From Bacteroidota bacterium (lineage in GTDB: Bacteria > Bacteroidota > Bacteroidia > Chitinophagales > Chitinophagaceae): a DNA stretch of 64,000 bases. Positions 1 through 8,359 of the stretch are shown here, one piece after another. The notes under the pieces were generated by a model. It was not told where the DNA came from. It was given only the letters and a program-made list of their open reading frames with translations, and searched no databases. The stretch covers positions 248,001 to 312,000 of the forward strand of contig JAFAEM010000006.1 in NCBI GenBank assembly GCA_023424015.1, read 5' to 3'. A program made the position numbers and the translations under genes. Position 1 is the stretch's first letter, and each line of letters starts with the position of its first letter.

Positions 1-21
1 AGCTTATTCATTTGCTTGTTT

Positions 22-3000
22 TTAAAAGTTAATACCAACACTTAATGAATAGATCGGCGTTAATGGATAACGTCCATAATCCAAACCGATAGCCTGGTTT
101 TGTGCGTTTACGTTTCCGCCAACCGATGCTCCTACCTCGGGGTCATATCCTTTGTAGTCGGTAAAAGTCAAAAGGTTTTGTACACTGATTGCCGCTTTGA
201 TACCGCGTACCAATTTTTGTTTTGCAATGATAGAAGCCGGAACATTGTAGCCCAATGAAATATTTTTCACGCGTACGAAAGAACCATTTTCCACCCACTT
301 GCTGCTGATCACATTATAGTTGTTATCATTGGGGATCTGGTTGCCGGTAATGCGGGGCACATTTGTTCCGGGGTTGAGAATAACCACTTTTCCACCCTGG
401 TCTTCCAAACGTGCATAGTTTGTTACTTCCGCCATTACATTCCTGCTGGTATAAAACCTGCCGAGTTTTGAGTTGACCATGGAAAGCATATTATAGATAT
501 CATTTCCAAATGTGGCAGTAACAAGTATGCTCAGGTCAAAACCTTTGTAGGAGAAGTTGTTGGTAAAACCGCCAAACAATTTGGGCCAGGGATTGCCAAT
601 AAATGTTTCATCTTCGGCGGTTATTTTATTATCGCCATTGAGGTCCCGGTATTTGGCATCACCGATCCAAACACCGGTGGGATCTGTTGGATACCTGTTA
701 CCGTTTCCATCTACTCTTACAGCGCTGCTGTTTATTTCTTCTACAGACTGGAATAATCCCTCGAAAATATATCCGCGGAACAACCAGGGTGTCATGCCTA
801 CAGCCGCCCTTTGTGTCCAGGTTTGACCCCAACCGTCGTACCATGTGGATACGCGGTCTACGACAGCGGCATCATTATAAAACCTTTCAATTTCGGTGTC
901 AAAGTGTGAAAGGTTCAGGTTGGATTCCCAACGGAAATCTTTTTTATTAATATTTACTGTGTTGATTGAAAAACTCCAACCCTTTGTTTTTAATTCACCA
1001 ATATTGACTCTCGGGTTGGATACGGCACCCTGCCCCAATGTTCCCATGTAAAAAGGAAGCGGGTTTTCCATCAACAGGTTGCTGGTATTTTTTATATAGT
1101 AATCAAATTCAAGTGAGATCCTGTTTTTCAATACCCCAACATTTAGCCCGACATTATCAGTTCTTGTTTCTTCCCATTGTATCCCGGGGTTGCCATACCG
1201 GTTGGGTAAGAATCCACTGCCCACATCCGAGGTACCTGAACCCAATGGTGAAAATATGCCGGTTCCTCCCCCCTGGTTTCCTGTCAACCCGGTTTCTAAC
1301 CGCAATTTCAACTCACTGATGAAAGGAACATTAAAAAACTTCTCCTGTGAAACTCTCCATGCTGCAGAAAGCGAAGGAAAATCACCCCAGCGATTTTCAG
1401 CACCGAAATTGGAGGAGCCATCCCGCCTGTATGTACCTGTCAGCAGGTAACGGTTATCGTAGTTATAGCTTATACGTCCAAGATAGGATTCCATCGCCCA
1501 GGGACCGGAACCACCACCATTTGTCGCTGATGACTGGGCACCTGCGTTCAGGTCAAATACATCATTGGTAAGAAAACCAGAACGTGCCGCACTTATATTT
1601 TGCCATTCTGATTCCTGCGACTCATGGCTCGCCATCAGTGTGAAGTTGTGTTTACCGATTTGACGGGTATACTCCAGGAGCTGGTTCCAGTTCCAGTATG
1701 TACTCATGCTTATGTTATTGCTCAATGACGCGGAAGTGTTTTGCGCCCAGCCAATACGATAGGTGGGGTTAAAAAACAGGGAGTTGGAATAATTGATATC
1801 GGTATTGAAAGTAGTTCTAAGGGTTAGCCCTTTTGCCAGTTTGAATGCCACGTTCAGGCCGCCCCAGAATTGCCTTCTCCTGCTTTCATTTGTTCTCAGG
1901 CTCGCGATAGCCAGCGGGTTGACCGGTGTAAACTGGTTGGCACCGTTTATGTCATCACCACCGCCCCAATCGCCGTTCAGGTTTTTAACAGGTATCTGTG
2001 GTGTGATCTGTAGCGCATCGGCAATCACACCTTCGGAACTGGTGGTAAGTTTTTCCTTGGTCTGGTTAAAACTGAGATTCGCACCGATGGTGACCCAGTC
2101 TTTTGGTTTGTTTTCGAGGTTGACCCTAACACCATATCTTCTAAAGCCAGAGCCGGTGGCCACACCAGCCTGCTTCAGGTATTCGCCAGACATATAATAG
2201 GTAGTATTGTTACTGCCACCGCTAACACTCAGTTGATGTTTCTGCATGTCGGCTGAGTTGAACAGCTCGTCCTGCCAGTCGGTGCCTTCACCGAGTATCG
2301 ATGGATCCAGGAATTCATCGGGTGAGTTACCACCTGCCAGGGCATGAAACTCGTTACGCATTTGGGCATACTCCCTGAGATTCATCACAGGCAACGATTC
2401 GGGCGGAGCCTGGACATTGTATTGCATATTATAATTGAAAGTTGCCTGCCCGGCTTTTCCGCGCTTGGTAGTGATGAGTACCACCCCGTTCGTTGCCCTC
2501 GAACCGTAAATAGCCGTGGCCGAAGGCCCCTGCAGGATTTGTATATCATCTATGTCTGAGGGGTTGAGGGATGCAAGCGGATTGGAAGAATTGGTGGTAC
2601 CTCCGCCCTGGAGTTGCACACCGTCAATTACATATAAAGGTTCGGTATTGCCGGTGATGGAATTGATCCCCCTAATGTTTACAGAGATACCTCCACCCGG
2701 CTGGCCTGAGTTCTGAGTAACATACACACCGGCGGCACGACCCTGGATAGCCTGCTCTACGGTGGTATTGATCGTCTTTTCAATCTCCTTTGCGGAAACA
2801 GAAGTTTGTGCAGAAGTGAGGTTGACCCGTTTAGTATTACCATAACCGATCACCACCACCTCACTGAGTTTGTTATCGGTCATGTCGAGGGAAACCGGGA
2901 AATGGGTTTTGCCATCAAGCGTGACCTCTACAGGCTGTGCACCGACATAGGAAACCACCAGCACTTTTGCATCGGGAGGAACACTGATCGTGAATGTGCC

Positions 3001-3180
3001 ATTGGCGCGGCTTACAACAGAAGCTGCTCTGCCTTTGATCGTAATGGTTGCATTGGGTAATGGAGTGCCCTCACGGTCAGCAACCACACCAGTAATCGTT
3101 CGATCCTGTGCAAATAGGGAAAATGTGGAAAGCAGGATAGCTGCCACCGCGGCAAATATCCGGGGGGATTTTTTTCTCAT
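22..3180 (-). CDS. SusC/RagA-family TonB-linked outer membrane receptor
   Basis: A complete 1052-residue TonB-dependent receptor of the SusC/RagA family, which forms an outer-membrane barrel that imports glycans, peptides or other large nutrients together with a SusD lipoprotein lid. Residues 1-24 are a signal peptide (cut after LFAQ). Residues about 27-105 form a carboxypeptidase-regulatory-like domain (RTITGVVADREGTPLPNATI). The TonB box region and plug follow (VVVIGYG, then GRAAGVYVTQNSGQPGG and LYVIDGVQL). The rest is barrel, ending in the aromatic residue typical of outer-membrane proteins (SVGINF). The start ATG directly precedes MRKKSPRIF. The matching susD would lie beyond the left edge, since transcription runs leftward. 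The substrate cannot be read from the sequence. The upstream region holds a LacI-type palindrome and an AraC-family gene, either of which might control it. Confidence 0.95.
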   Translation of the reverse strand: MRKKSPRIFAAVAAILLSTFSLFAQDRTITGVVADREGTPLPNATITIKGRAASVVSRANGTFTISVPPDAKVLVVSYVGAQPVEVTLDGKTHFPVSLDMTDNKLSEVVVIGYGNTKRVNLTSAQTSVSAKEIEKTINTTVEQAIQGRAAGVYVTQNSGQPGGGISVNIRGINSITGNTEPLYVIDGVQLQGGGTTNSSNPLASLNPSDIDDIQILQGPSATAIYGSRATNGVVLITTKRGKAGQATFNYNMQYNVQAPPESLPVMNLREYAQMRNEFHALAGGNSPDEFLDPSILGEGTDWQDELFNSADMQKHQLSVSGGSNNTTYYMSGEYLKQAGVATGSGFRRYGVRVNLENKPKDWVTIGANLSFNQTKEKLTTSSEGVIADALQITPQIPVKNLNGDWGGGDDINGANQFTPVNPLAIASLRTNESRRRQFWGGLNVAFKLAKGLTLRTTFNTDINYSNSLFFNPTYRIGWAQNTSASLSNNISMSTYWNWNQLLEYTRQIGKHNFTLMASHESQESEWQNISAARSGFLTNDVFDLNAGAQSSATNGGGSGPWAMESYLGRISYNYDNRYLLTGTYRRDGSSNFGAENRWGDFPSLSAAWRVSQEKFFNVPFISELKLRLETGLTGNQGGGTGIFSPLGSGTSDVGSGFLPNRYGNPGIQWEETRTDNVGLNVGVLKNRISLEFDYYIKNTSNLLMENPLPFYMGTLGQGAVSNPRVNIGELKTKGWSFSINTVNINKKDFRWESNLNLSHFDTEIERFYNDAAVVDRVSTWYDGWGQTWTQRAAVGMTPWLFRGYIFEGLFQSVEEINSSAVRVDGNGNRYPTDPTGVWIGDAKYRDLNGDNKITAEDETFIGNPWPKLFGGFTNNFSYKGFDLSILVTATFGNDIYNMLSMVNSKLGRFYTSRNVMAEVTNYARLEDQGGKVVILNPGTNVPRITGNQIPNDNNYNVISSKWVENGSFVRVKNISLGYNVPASIIAKQKLVRGIKAAISVQNLLTFTDYKGYDPEVGASVGGNVNAQNQAIGLDYGRYPLTPIYSLSVGINF

Positions 3181-3222
3181 ACAGCAAGTTTTATTGTACT
3201 AATGTAACGAGGATTTTTGATA

Positions 3223-3238
3223 ATGCAACCGATTGCAT
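3223..3238. promoter_or_regulatory. LacI-type operator-like palindrome upstream of susC
   Basis: The 16-bp sequence ATGCAACCGATTGCAT is an inverted repeat (ATGCAA / TTGCAT) around a central CG, extended by one further A-T pair on each side. This is the layout of LacI/GalR-family operators (PurR box ACGCAAACGTTTGCGT). It lies 43-58 bp upstream of the leftward SusC start. A degenerate -7 element (TACATTAG on the minus strand, 3199-3206) lies between it and the start codon. No LacI-family gene is in the window, so assignment to that family is inference from the motif. Confidence 0.5.
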
Positions 3239-3285
3239 TTCTTTTTTTCCTAATCCAAATTTAACCCTGGTCTTAATCCCAGAAC

Positions 3286-3418
3286 TAATACTATTTTATC
3301 AAATATTGATGCTATCACGACTTGATCAAAAGTCAAAGCGATGAAAACCTGCACTAATCAGTCATTATCCGCAAATTCTGGCAAAATTTCATTTTGTATT
3401 AATTAATACTATTTTATC
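3286..3418. promoter_or_regulatory. Pair of 15-bp direct repeats between susC and araC
   Basis: TAATACTATTTTATC occurs exactly twice in the 271-bp divergent gap, at 3286-3300 and 3404-3418, in the same orientation and 118 bp apart. The proximal copy ends 33 bp before the AraC start codon and overlaps a near-consensus -7 element (TATCTTTA, 3415-3422). Direct repeats are the usual operator form for AraC-family proteins. An autoregulatory or looping site for the neighbouring regulator is therefore plausible but not shown. Confidence 0.45.
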
Positions 3419-3451
3419 TTTAGGTCGATAATATTTGTTCATTCAGCTCAC

Positions 3452-4330
3452 ATGCATAAAAATATCCTGCGGGAGATCACTCCCCTCACCAATGCGGACT
3501 GCTTCACCATTTTTACCCGGGTAAAATCGGAGTTCGACTTCCCCCTGCATAGCCATGAAGAACTGGAATTGAATTTTATCATGAATGCCAAAGGTGCCCG
3601 GAGAGTGGTGGGTGATCATATCAGTGAGATCGACGACCTGGAACTGGTACTGGTAGGCTCCAATCTTCCACATGTCTGGCAAACCTACAAATGCACCAGC
3701 AAAGAAATACGCGAGATCACCATCCAGTTTCACAAGGATCTTTTTGATGACAAATTCCTGCGTCGCAACCAGCTTAGTTTTATCCGGACCATGCTGGAAA
3801 AATCAGCGCGGGGGATTTTATTTTCCCGCCAAACCATCGAGCTCATTACACCCCGCCTGACTATTCTTAGTCAAAAACAGGGATTCGATTCGGTGCTGGA
3901 ACTGCTGTCGATACTACACGATCTTTCGATCTCCCGGAATATGCACACGCTTTCTGACGCCACTTTTAGCAACGCCGAACTCTCCTACAACAGCCGGCGC
4001 ATTGAGCGTGCCATTGAATACATGAACCAGAGTTTTCACAAACAGATCACGCTTACCGAGGTATCGAAGCTGGCCAATATGACGGATGCTTCCTTCAGTC
4101 GGTTCTTTAAAGCACGCACAGGCATCACGTTTATGGACAGTCTCCTGGAAATGCGGTTGGGCCACGCTTCCAGGCTATTGATCGACACCACGCAATCTAT
4201 TGCTGAAGTGGCTTACAATTGCGGCTTCAACAATATTTCCAATTTCAACCGGCTGTTTAAAAAGAAAAAGGGCTGTACGCCAAAGGAGTTTAGGGAGAAT
4301 TATAGTTATGGAAGCAGGGTGTTTATATAG
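3452..4330 (+). CDS. AraC-family transcriptional regulator with N-terminal cupin
   Basis: A 292-residue DNA-binding regulator. The N-terminal part (about 15-160) looks like a cupin ligand-binding fold, with the metal or ligand stretch FPLHSHEELELNFIM. Residues about 185-287 hold the two helix-turn-helix motifs of the AraC family: first ITLTEVSKLANMTDASFSRFF, then SIAEVAYNCGFNNISNFNRLFKKKKG. The length is typical of cupin-AraC regulators. It is divergent from the SusC gene with 271 bp between them, so control of that uptake locus is the obvious guess; the ligand is unknown. The last codons (YGSRVFI, stop TAG) run into an AGTCNNN heptad array: the stop codon's AG is the start of the first heptad. 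The final 41 codons are repeated downstream as a dead copy. Confidence 0.9.
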   Translation: MHKNILREITPLTNADCFTIFTRVKSEFDFPLHSHEELELNFIMNAKGARRVVGDHISEIDDLELVLVGSNLPHVWQTYKCTSKEIREITIQFHKDLFDDKFLRRNQLSFIRTMLEKSARGILFSRQTIELITPRLTILSQKQGFDSVLELLSILHDLSISRNMHTLSDATFSNAELSYNSRRIERAIEYMNQSFHKQITLTEVSKLANMTDASFSRFFKARTGITFMDSLLEMRLGHASRLLIDTTQSIAEVAYNCGFNNISNFNRLFKKKKGCTPKEFRENYSYGSRVFI

Positions 4331-4363
4331 TCGGGAGTCGATAGTCGATAGTCGACAGTCCTG
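4329..4363 (+). repeat. AGTCNNN heptad array after araC
   Basis: Five consecutive 7-bp units start with AGTC, the first (AGTCGGG) overlapping the araC stop codon, with no spacing errors. The corresponding stretch in the duplicated unit (4504-4582) has five units again, interrupted by two 22-bp cassettes. Similar arrays occur near 9.2, 10.05, 12.8 and 23.7 kb. I see no protein-coding reason for the period. Confidence 0.8.
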
Positions 4364-4382
4364 ACGCAGCCTTGTCGCCATT

Positions 4383-4505
4383 GTGGCTTATAATTACAGC
4401 TTCAATAATATTTCCAGTTTCAACCGGCTGTTTAAAAAGAAAAAAGGCTGCACGTCAAAGGAGTTTAGGGAGAATTATAGTTATAGAAGCAGGGTGTTTA
4501 TATAG
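4383..4505 (+). pseudogene. Orphan copy of the AraC C-terminus (41 codons)
   Basis: This reads VAYNYSFNNISSFNRLF and on to the same stop as the live gene, representing only the second helix-turn-helix. It lacks a start codon and any N-terminal part. Five of the nine substitutions change residues relative to the live gene (C to Y, G to S, N to S, P to S, G to R), as expected for sequence no longer under selection. It is part of the tandem duplication at 4208-4601. Confidence 0.85.
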
Positions 4506-4510
4506 TCGGG

Positions 4511-4532
4511 ACCCGATAGCAATCGGGTCGAT
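4511..4532 (+). repeat. 22-bp palindromic cassette, copy 1
   Basis: With the preceding G this gives the perfect palindrome-with-loop GACCCGATAGCAATCGGGTC (4510-4529; arms GACCCGAT / ATCGGGTC, loop AGCA). It sits between two AGTCGGG heptads and leaves the period on both sides intact. It is absent from the matching place in the parental unit at 4336. Confidence 0.85.
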
Positions 4533-4546
4533 AGTCGGGAGTCCGG

Positions 4547-4568
4547 ACCCGATAGCAATCGGGTCGGA
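4547..4568 (+). repeat. 22-bp palindromic cassette, copy 2
   Basis: Same palindromic sequence as copy 1 (GACCCGATAGCAATCGGGTC at 4546-4565), followed by GGA instead of GAT at its end. It is inserted between heptads AGTCCGG and AGTCGAC, again at a unit boundary. Confidence 0.85.
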
Positions 4569-4622
4569 AGTCGACAGTGCTGACGCAACCTTGTCGCCAT
4601 TATAACTTACCAGTTTATCATG

Positions 4623-4653
4623 AAAAAATCCCACCACCGTCAGGTGATGGGAT
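4623..4653 (-). terminator. Rho-independent terminator of nrdJ
   Basis: Read on the minus strand, the stem ATCCCATCACC / GGTGGTGGGAT has 11 pairs with one G-U and a TGAC loop. It runs straight into six T residues. It begins 46 bp after the nrdJ stop codon and is the clearest intrinsic terminator in the window. Confidence 0.85.
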
Positions 4654-4698
4654 GTGTTAGCGGGTACTTTCTTTATAGTGGTTTTTCTATCCGGCTTG

Positions 4699-7600
4699 TT
4701 AACTGCAACCACCCTGGTTGCCACAATTGAGGCACTTGTAGCAGGTACCGCTGCGCATCATAATATGACCACATACATTACAAGCCGGCGCATCACTTTG
4801 CATATTTCTTGCTGCCGCATTTACCGCGTCTATTCCGCTATCCGTTTTTTTTTGACCCTTTGCATTTCCACCTGTTACACCAACTGGTGTGGGAGTAATC
4901 CGCACGCTCGATAATTCCGGTTCCTTTTCATACTCCAGGCCCGAGGGTACATCATCCCAATCATCTGCGCCTGTATTAAGCACTTCAGGTTTGTCCAATA
5001 CGTGAACCAGGTCAGTCCGTCCCAGGTATTCATACCCCAGTACGCGGAAAATAAAGTCGACGATCGATGTTGTTGATTTAATATTGGGGTGCTCCACAAA
5101 TCCTGAAGGATCAAATTTTGTAAAGGCAAATTTGTCAACAAACTCTTCAAGTGGAACGCCGTATTGCAGGCCGATTGAGATCGAAATGGCAAAGCAGTTC
5201 ATCATGCTGCGCATGGTTGCACCTTCCTTCGCCATATCAATAAAAATCTCACCCAGTGTACCATCACCGTATTCGCCGGTACGCAGGAAGATCGCCTGTC
5301 CGTTGATCTTTGCTTTCTGTGTAAACCCGCGGCGTTTGGCCGGCAGTGAACGACGTTCGACAATGCTCGCCAGTTTTCTTTTCAGTTTAGTATCGGGCGA
5401 TGACTGCACTCTTTTCTGTACTTCTTCCAGCAATTCTTCCACAGTCAGTTTGCCGAGATCAACAATATTTGAATCAGCAATCTGTTCCGTACTTACTGCT
5501 GCTGTCTCTGTACTACCGGTGACTGATTTTTTCTTTTTATCCGATTTAGTGCTCAGCGGTTGTGAAAGTTTGGATCCATCGCGGTACAAGGCGCATGCCT
5601 TCAGTCCCTGTTCCCAGCTCAACAGGTACGCATCAGCGATCTCGCTTACCGTTGCCTCGTTGGGGAGATTAATTGTCTTTGAGATAGCGCCGCTGATAAA
5701 AGGCTGCGTAGCTCCCATCATACGAATGTGCCCGTGCGCATGGATAAAGCGTTTTCCTTTTTTACCATTCTTGTTGGCGCAATCAAATACCGGCAGATGT
5801 TCATCTTTCAGCAAAGGTGCACCTTCCAGCATCATCGTGCCACATACATAATCATTAGCTGCTTCTATTTCCTCGTCGGTAAAGCCCAGTGCTTCCAGCA
5901 GGCTCCATTCCATATCGTTGTACTGATCAGGCGTGAATCCAAGTCTTTGCAGGCATTCTTCACCCAACATGTACTTATTGAATACAAAACCGATCTCAAA
6001 TGCTGTGTTGACTGCTTCATCCAGTTTTTTGATCTCACTGGCGATAAATCCTTTTTCGCTCAGGGTCTGGTGATTGATAAAAGGCGCTCCAGCGAATGAT
6101 TTGGAACCGACGGCATATTTGATGATGCTGTCAATTTCCTTTTGGGAATATCCGAGGTTCTTTAATGCCGCAGGTACCGACTGGTTGATGATCTTGAAAT
6201 ATCCACCGCCGGATAATTTTTTAAACTTCACTAACGCAAAATCAGGCTCAACACCTGTAGTGTCACAATCCATCACCAGGCCGATCGTGCCCGTAGGCGC
6301 GATCACAGTAGCCTGCGCATTGCGGTAACCGTATTGTTCGCCCAGTTCTACCGCGTCATCCCAGGCCTTGCATGCCGCTTTCAATAAGTAATCGGGGCAA
6401 TGTTCTGCTTTCAAACCCTGTGGTTTTACGCTCAGTCCTTCATACTCATCAGCATCATAAGCCGCCAGGCGGTGATTACGCATCACACGCAACATATGCT
6501 CCCTGTTTTCTTCAAACCGTGGGAAAGCGCCAAGGGTGGCAGCCATTTCCGCGGAAGTTTTATAAGCGGTACCCGTCATAATAGCAGTGATCGCTCCGGC
6601 AATAGCTCTCGCCTCCTCACTATCGTAGGGAATACCACTTACCATCAGCATCGTTCCAAGATTAGCATATCCAAGACCGAGTGTACGATATTCATAGCTA
6701 AGTTGTGCTACTTCTTTGGAAGGAAACTGGGCCATCAATACTGATACTTCCAGCACAACAGTCCACAGGCGGCAGTTGTACTCATAACCTTCAACATCAA
6801 AATGATTTTTGTCGGCATCATAAAACTTCATCAGGTTGGCCGACGCGAGGTTGCAGGCGGTATTATCTAGGAACATATACTCACTGCATGGATTCGATGC
6901 CCTGATCTCACCACCTTCGGGGCAGGTATGCCATTCGTTGATTGTGGTATTATATTGTGTGCCGGGATCAGCGCAGCGCCATGCGGCATAAGCTATCTGA
7001 TTCCACAATTCCCTCGATGGGACTTTTTTCATCACGCGTCCGTCGGTACGTGCTGTTAGTTCCCAATCATCATTGTGTTTTAATCTTTCAAAAAATGAAT
7101 TAGGTATGCGAACAGAGTTGTTGGAGTTTTGCCCGCTGACAGTTCTATAGGCTTCACCTTCATAGTCGGAAGAATAACCCGCATCAATCAACGCAGCTAC
7201 TTTTTTCTCTTCCTCTACTTTCCAGTTGATAAATTCAACGATCTCGGGATGGTCGAGATCAAGGCAAACCATTTTGGCAGCCCTGCGGGTAGTGCCCCCA
7301 CTTTTAATGGCGCCCGCGGCCCGGTCACCGATTTTCAGAAAACTCATTAACCCGCTGGAAGTACCGCCGCCACTTAGTTTCTCACCTTCGCCTCTCAGGT
7401 TGGAGTAGTTGGTCCCTACACCCGAACCATATTTAAATATCCGTGCCTCTCTTACCCAGAGATCCATGATACCGCCGTCGCCAACAAGATCATCATCTAC
7501 ACTCAATATAAAACAGGCGTGTGGCTGGGGACGCTCGTATGCTGAGGTAGACTTTTTCAACTGGCCATCAGCCTGGTCTACATAATAGTGACCCTGCGGT

Positions 7601-8061
7601 TTGCCGGTGATACCATAACTTTCGTGTAAACCCGTATTGAACCATTGCGGTGAGTTAGGAACGCACATCTGGTTGAGTATGCTGTAGACCAGTTCCTCAT
7701 AAAATACCTGTGCATCTTTCTCCGATGCAAAATACCCGTAGCGCTCACCCCATACTTTCCAGCAATTGGCCAGTCGGTGGGCTACCTGCTTGGCCGAAGT
7801 TTCGCGGCCCAGGCTGCCATCAGGTTGTGGCACGCCGGCTTTACGAAAATATTTTTGTGCTAAAATATCCGTTGCGATCTGGCTCCATTGTTTGGGCACT
7901 TCAACGTTTGTCATCTCAAACACTTTCTCGCCCGACGGATTTTTGATCACAGAAGTACGGTAGTCGTATTCAAACTGATCGAACACACTAATATCCTCGC
8001 GTGTATAGCGACGATGGAATTTCAATCCCGCCCCGCGGGATGCTTGCTTTTTACCAGCCAT
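4699..8061 (-). CDS. nrdJ: Adenosylcobalamin-dependent (class II) ribonucleotide reductase
   Basis: A 1120-residue class II ribonucleotide reductase, which makes deoxyribonucleotides in the cytoplasm using coenzyme B12 and needs neither oxygen nor a small subunit. The active-site signature NPCSEYMFLDNTACNLAS gives the radical-site Cys392 and Glu394. Upstream lies the specificity and N-terminal region with GSGVGTNYSNLRGEGEKLSGGG. The C-terminus carries a zinc-ribbon-like cysteine cluster (CNVCGHIMMRSGTCYKCLNCG) ending in GCS, typical of the long NrdJ type, where C-terminal cysteines reduce the active site. It stands alone, with no nrdR, nrdAB or cobalamin genes beside it. A near-consensus -7 element lies about 90 bp upstream (GATATTTG, minus strand). 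A terminator follows the gene. Confidence 0.95.
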   Translation of the reverse strand: MAGKKQASRGAGLKFHRRYTREDISVFDQFEYDYRTSVIKNPSGEKVFEMTNVEVPKQWSQIATDILAQKYFRKAGVPQPDGSLGRETSAKQVAHRLANCWKVWGERYGYFASEKDAQVFYEELVYSILNQMCVPNSPQWFNTGLHESYGITGKPQGHYYVDQADGQLKKSTSAYERPQPHACFILSVDDDLVGDGGIMDLWVREARIFKYGSGVGTNYSNLRGEGEKLSGGGTSSGLMSFLKIGDRAAGAIKSGGTTRRAAKMVCLDLDHPEIVEFINWKVEEEKKVAALIDAGYSSDYEGEAYRTVSGQNSNNSVRIPNSFFERLKHNDDWELTARTDGRVMKKVPSRELWNQIAYAAWRCADPGTQYNTTINEWHTCPEGGEIRASNPCSEYMFLDNTACNLASANLMKFYDADKNHFDVEGYEYNCRLWTVVLEVSVLMAQFPSKEVAQLSYEYRTLGLGYANLGTMLMVSGIPYDSEEARAIAGAITAIMTGTAYKTSAEMAATLGAFPRFEENREHMLRVMRNHRLAAYDADEYEGLSVKPQGLKAEHCPDYLLKAACKAWDDAVELGEQYGYRNAQATVIAPTGTIGLVMDCDTTGVEPDFALVKFKKLSGGGYFKIINQSVPAALKNLGYSQKEIDSIIKYAVGSKSFAGAPFINHQTLSEKGFIASEIKKLDEAVNTAFEIGFVFNKYMLGEECLQRLGFTPDQYNDMEWSLLEALGFTDEEIEAANDYVCGTMMLEGAPLLKDEHLPVFDCANKNGKKGKRFIHAHGHIRMMGATQPFISGAISKTINLPNEATVSEIADAYLLSWEQGLKACALYRDGSKLSQPLSTKSDKKKKSVTGSTETAAVSTEQIADSNIVDLGKLTVEELLEEVQKRVQSSPDTKLKRKLASIVERRSLPAKRRGFTQKAKINGQAIFLRTGEYGDGTLGEIFIDMAKEGATMRSMMNCFAISISIGLQYGVPLEEFVDKFAFTKFDPSGFVEHPNIKSTTSIVDFIFRVLGYEYLGRTDLVHVLDKPEVLNTGADDWDDVPSGLEYEKEPELSSVRITPTPVGVTGGNAKGQKKTDSGIDAVNAAARNMQSDAPACNVCGHIMMRSGTCYKCLNCGNQGGCS

Positions 8062-8359
8062 AACAATAACTATTTAACGGGTTAAGATTTGGATTGCTGC
8101 CTTAGGTGGGAGGCGTTTACGAATATATTTTTAACTGCCCTATTTCCCGTGCTGCAAATATCCCCAATATGTGGAAAAGAGAATCACAAAATCCCGTAAT
8201 GCTTTACTGTAGGGGATTAGGCGAATTTTGCACAACCGGCACCGTTTGTTGCGGATATTTTTTTCTCAAATTTTTCCTTTCTCGAAAACAGAGGCAGCAA
8301 TCTGTCATTAACAGCAACCTTTCCCGTCTCGTAACCTTAATTTTGCCCTTACAAAAGGC
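8062..8359. other. Divergent intergenic region nrdJ / DUF2490 gene
   Basis: 298 bp without a gene. It should hold promoters for both flanking genes. I looked for a cobalamin riboswitch and for NrdR boxes, both common near nucleotide reductase genes, and recognised neither. The stretch just before the rightward gene has a consensus -7 element. The middle is AT-rich with T runs (for example 8259-8277) and has no clear hairpin. Confidence 0.6.
8338..8345 (+). promoter_or_regulatory. -7 promoter element TAATTTTG
   Basis: Exact match to the Bacteroidota -7 consensus TAnnTTTG, ending 14 bp before the ATG of the DUF2490 gene. The transcript would have a leader of only about 5-10 nt. No convincing -33 TTG element is seen. 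Confidence 0.6.

Larger units (their letters stand above)
4208..4601 (+). repeat. Tandem duplication of the araC 3' end plus its tail
   Basis: Unit 1 (4208-4382, 175 bp) covers the last 41 codons of araC including the stop and 52 bp beyond. Unit 2 (4383-4601, 219 bp) begins with the same GTGGCTTA and ends with the same TTGTCGCCATT. The 123 bp of coding-derived sequence differ at nine positions by eye, all transitions. The 44-bp length difference is exactly two 22-bp insertions in the tail of unit 2. The duplication is therefore old enough to have diverged, and the insertions were fixed only in unit 2. Confidence 0.9.

Noticed and set aside
557..3202. Several plus-strand open frames of 66-134 codons across the first SusC gene
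   Set aside because: They mirror the minus-strand coding sequence, have no family features and no start signals.
4383..4601. A second functional araC gene or small DNA-binding protein
   Set aside because: Only 41 codons, no start codon, and substitutions in conserved helix-turn-helix positions.
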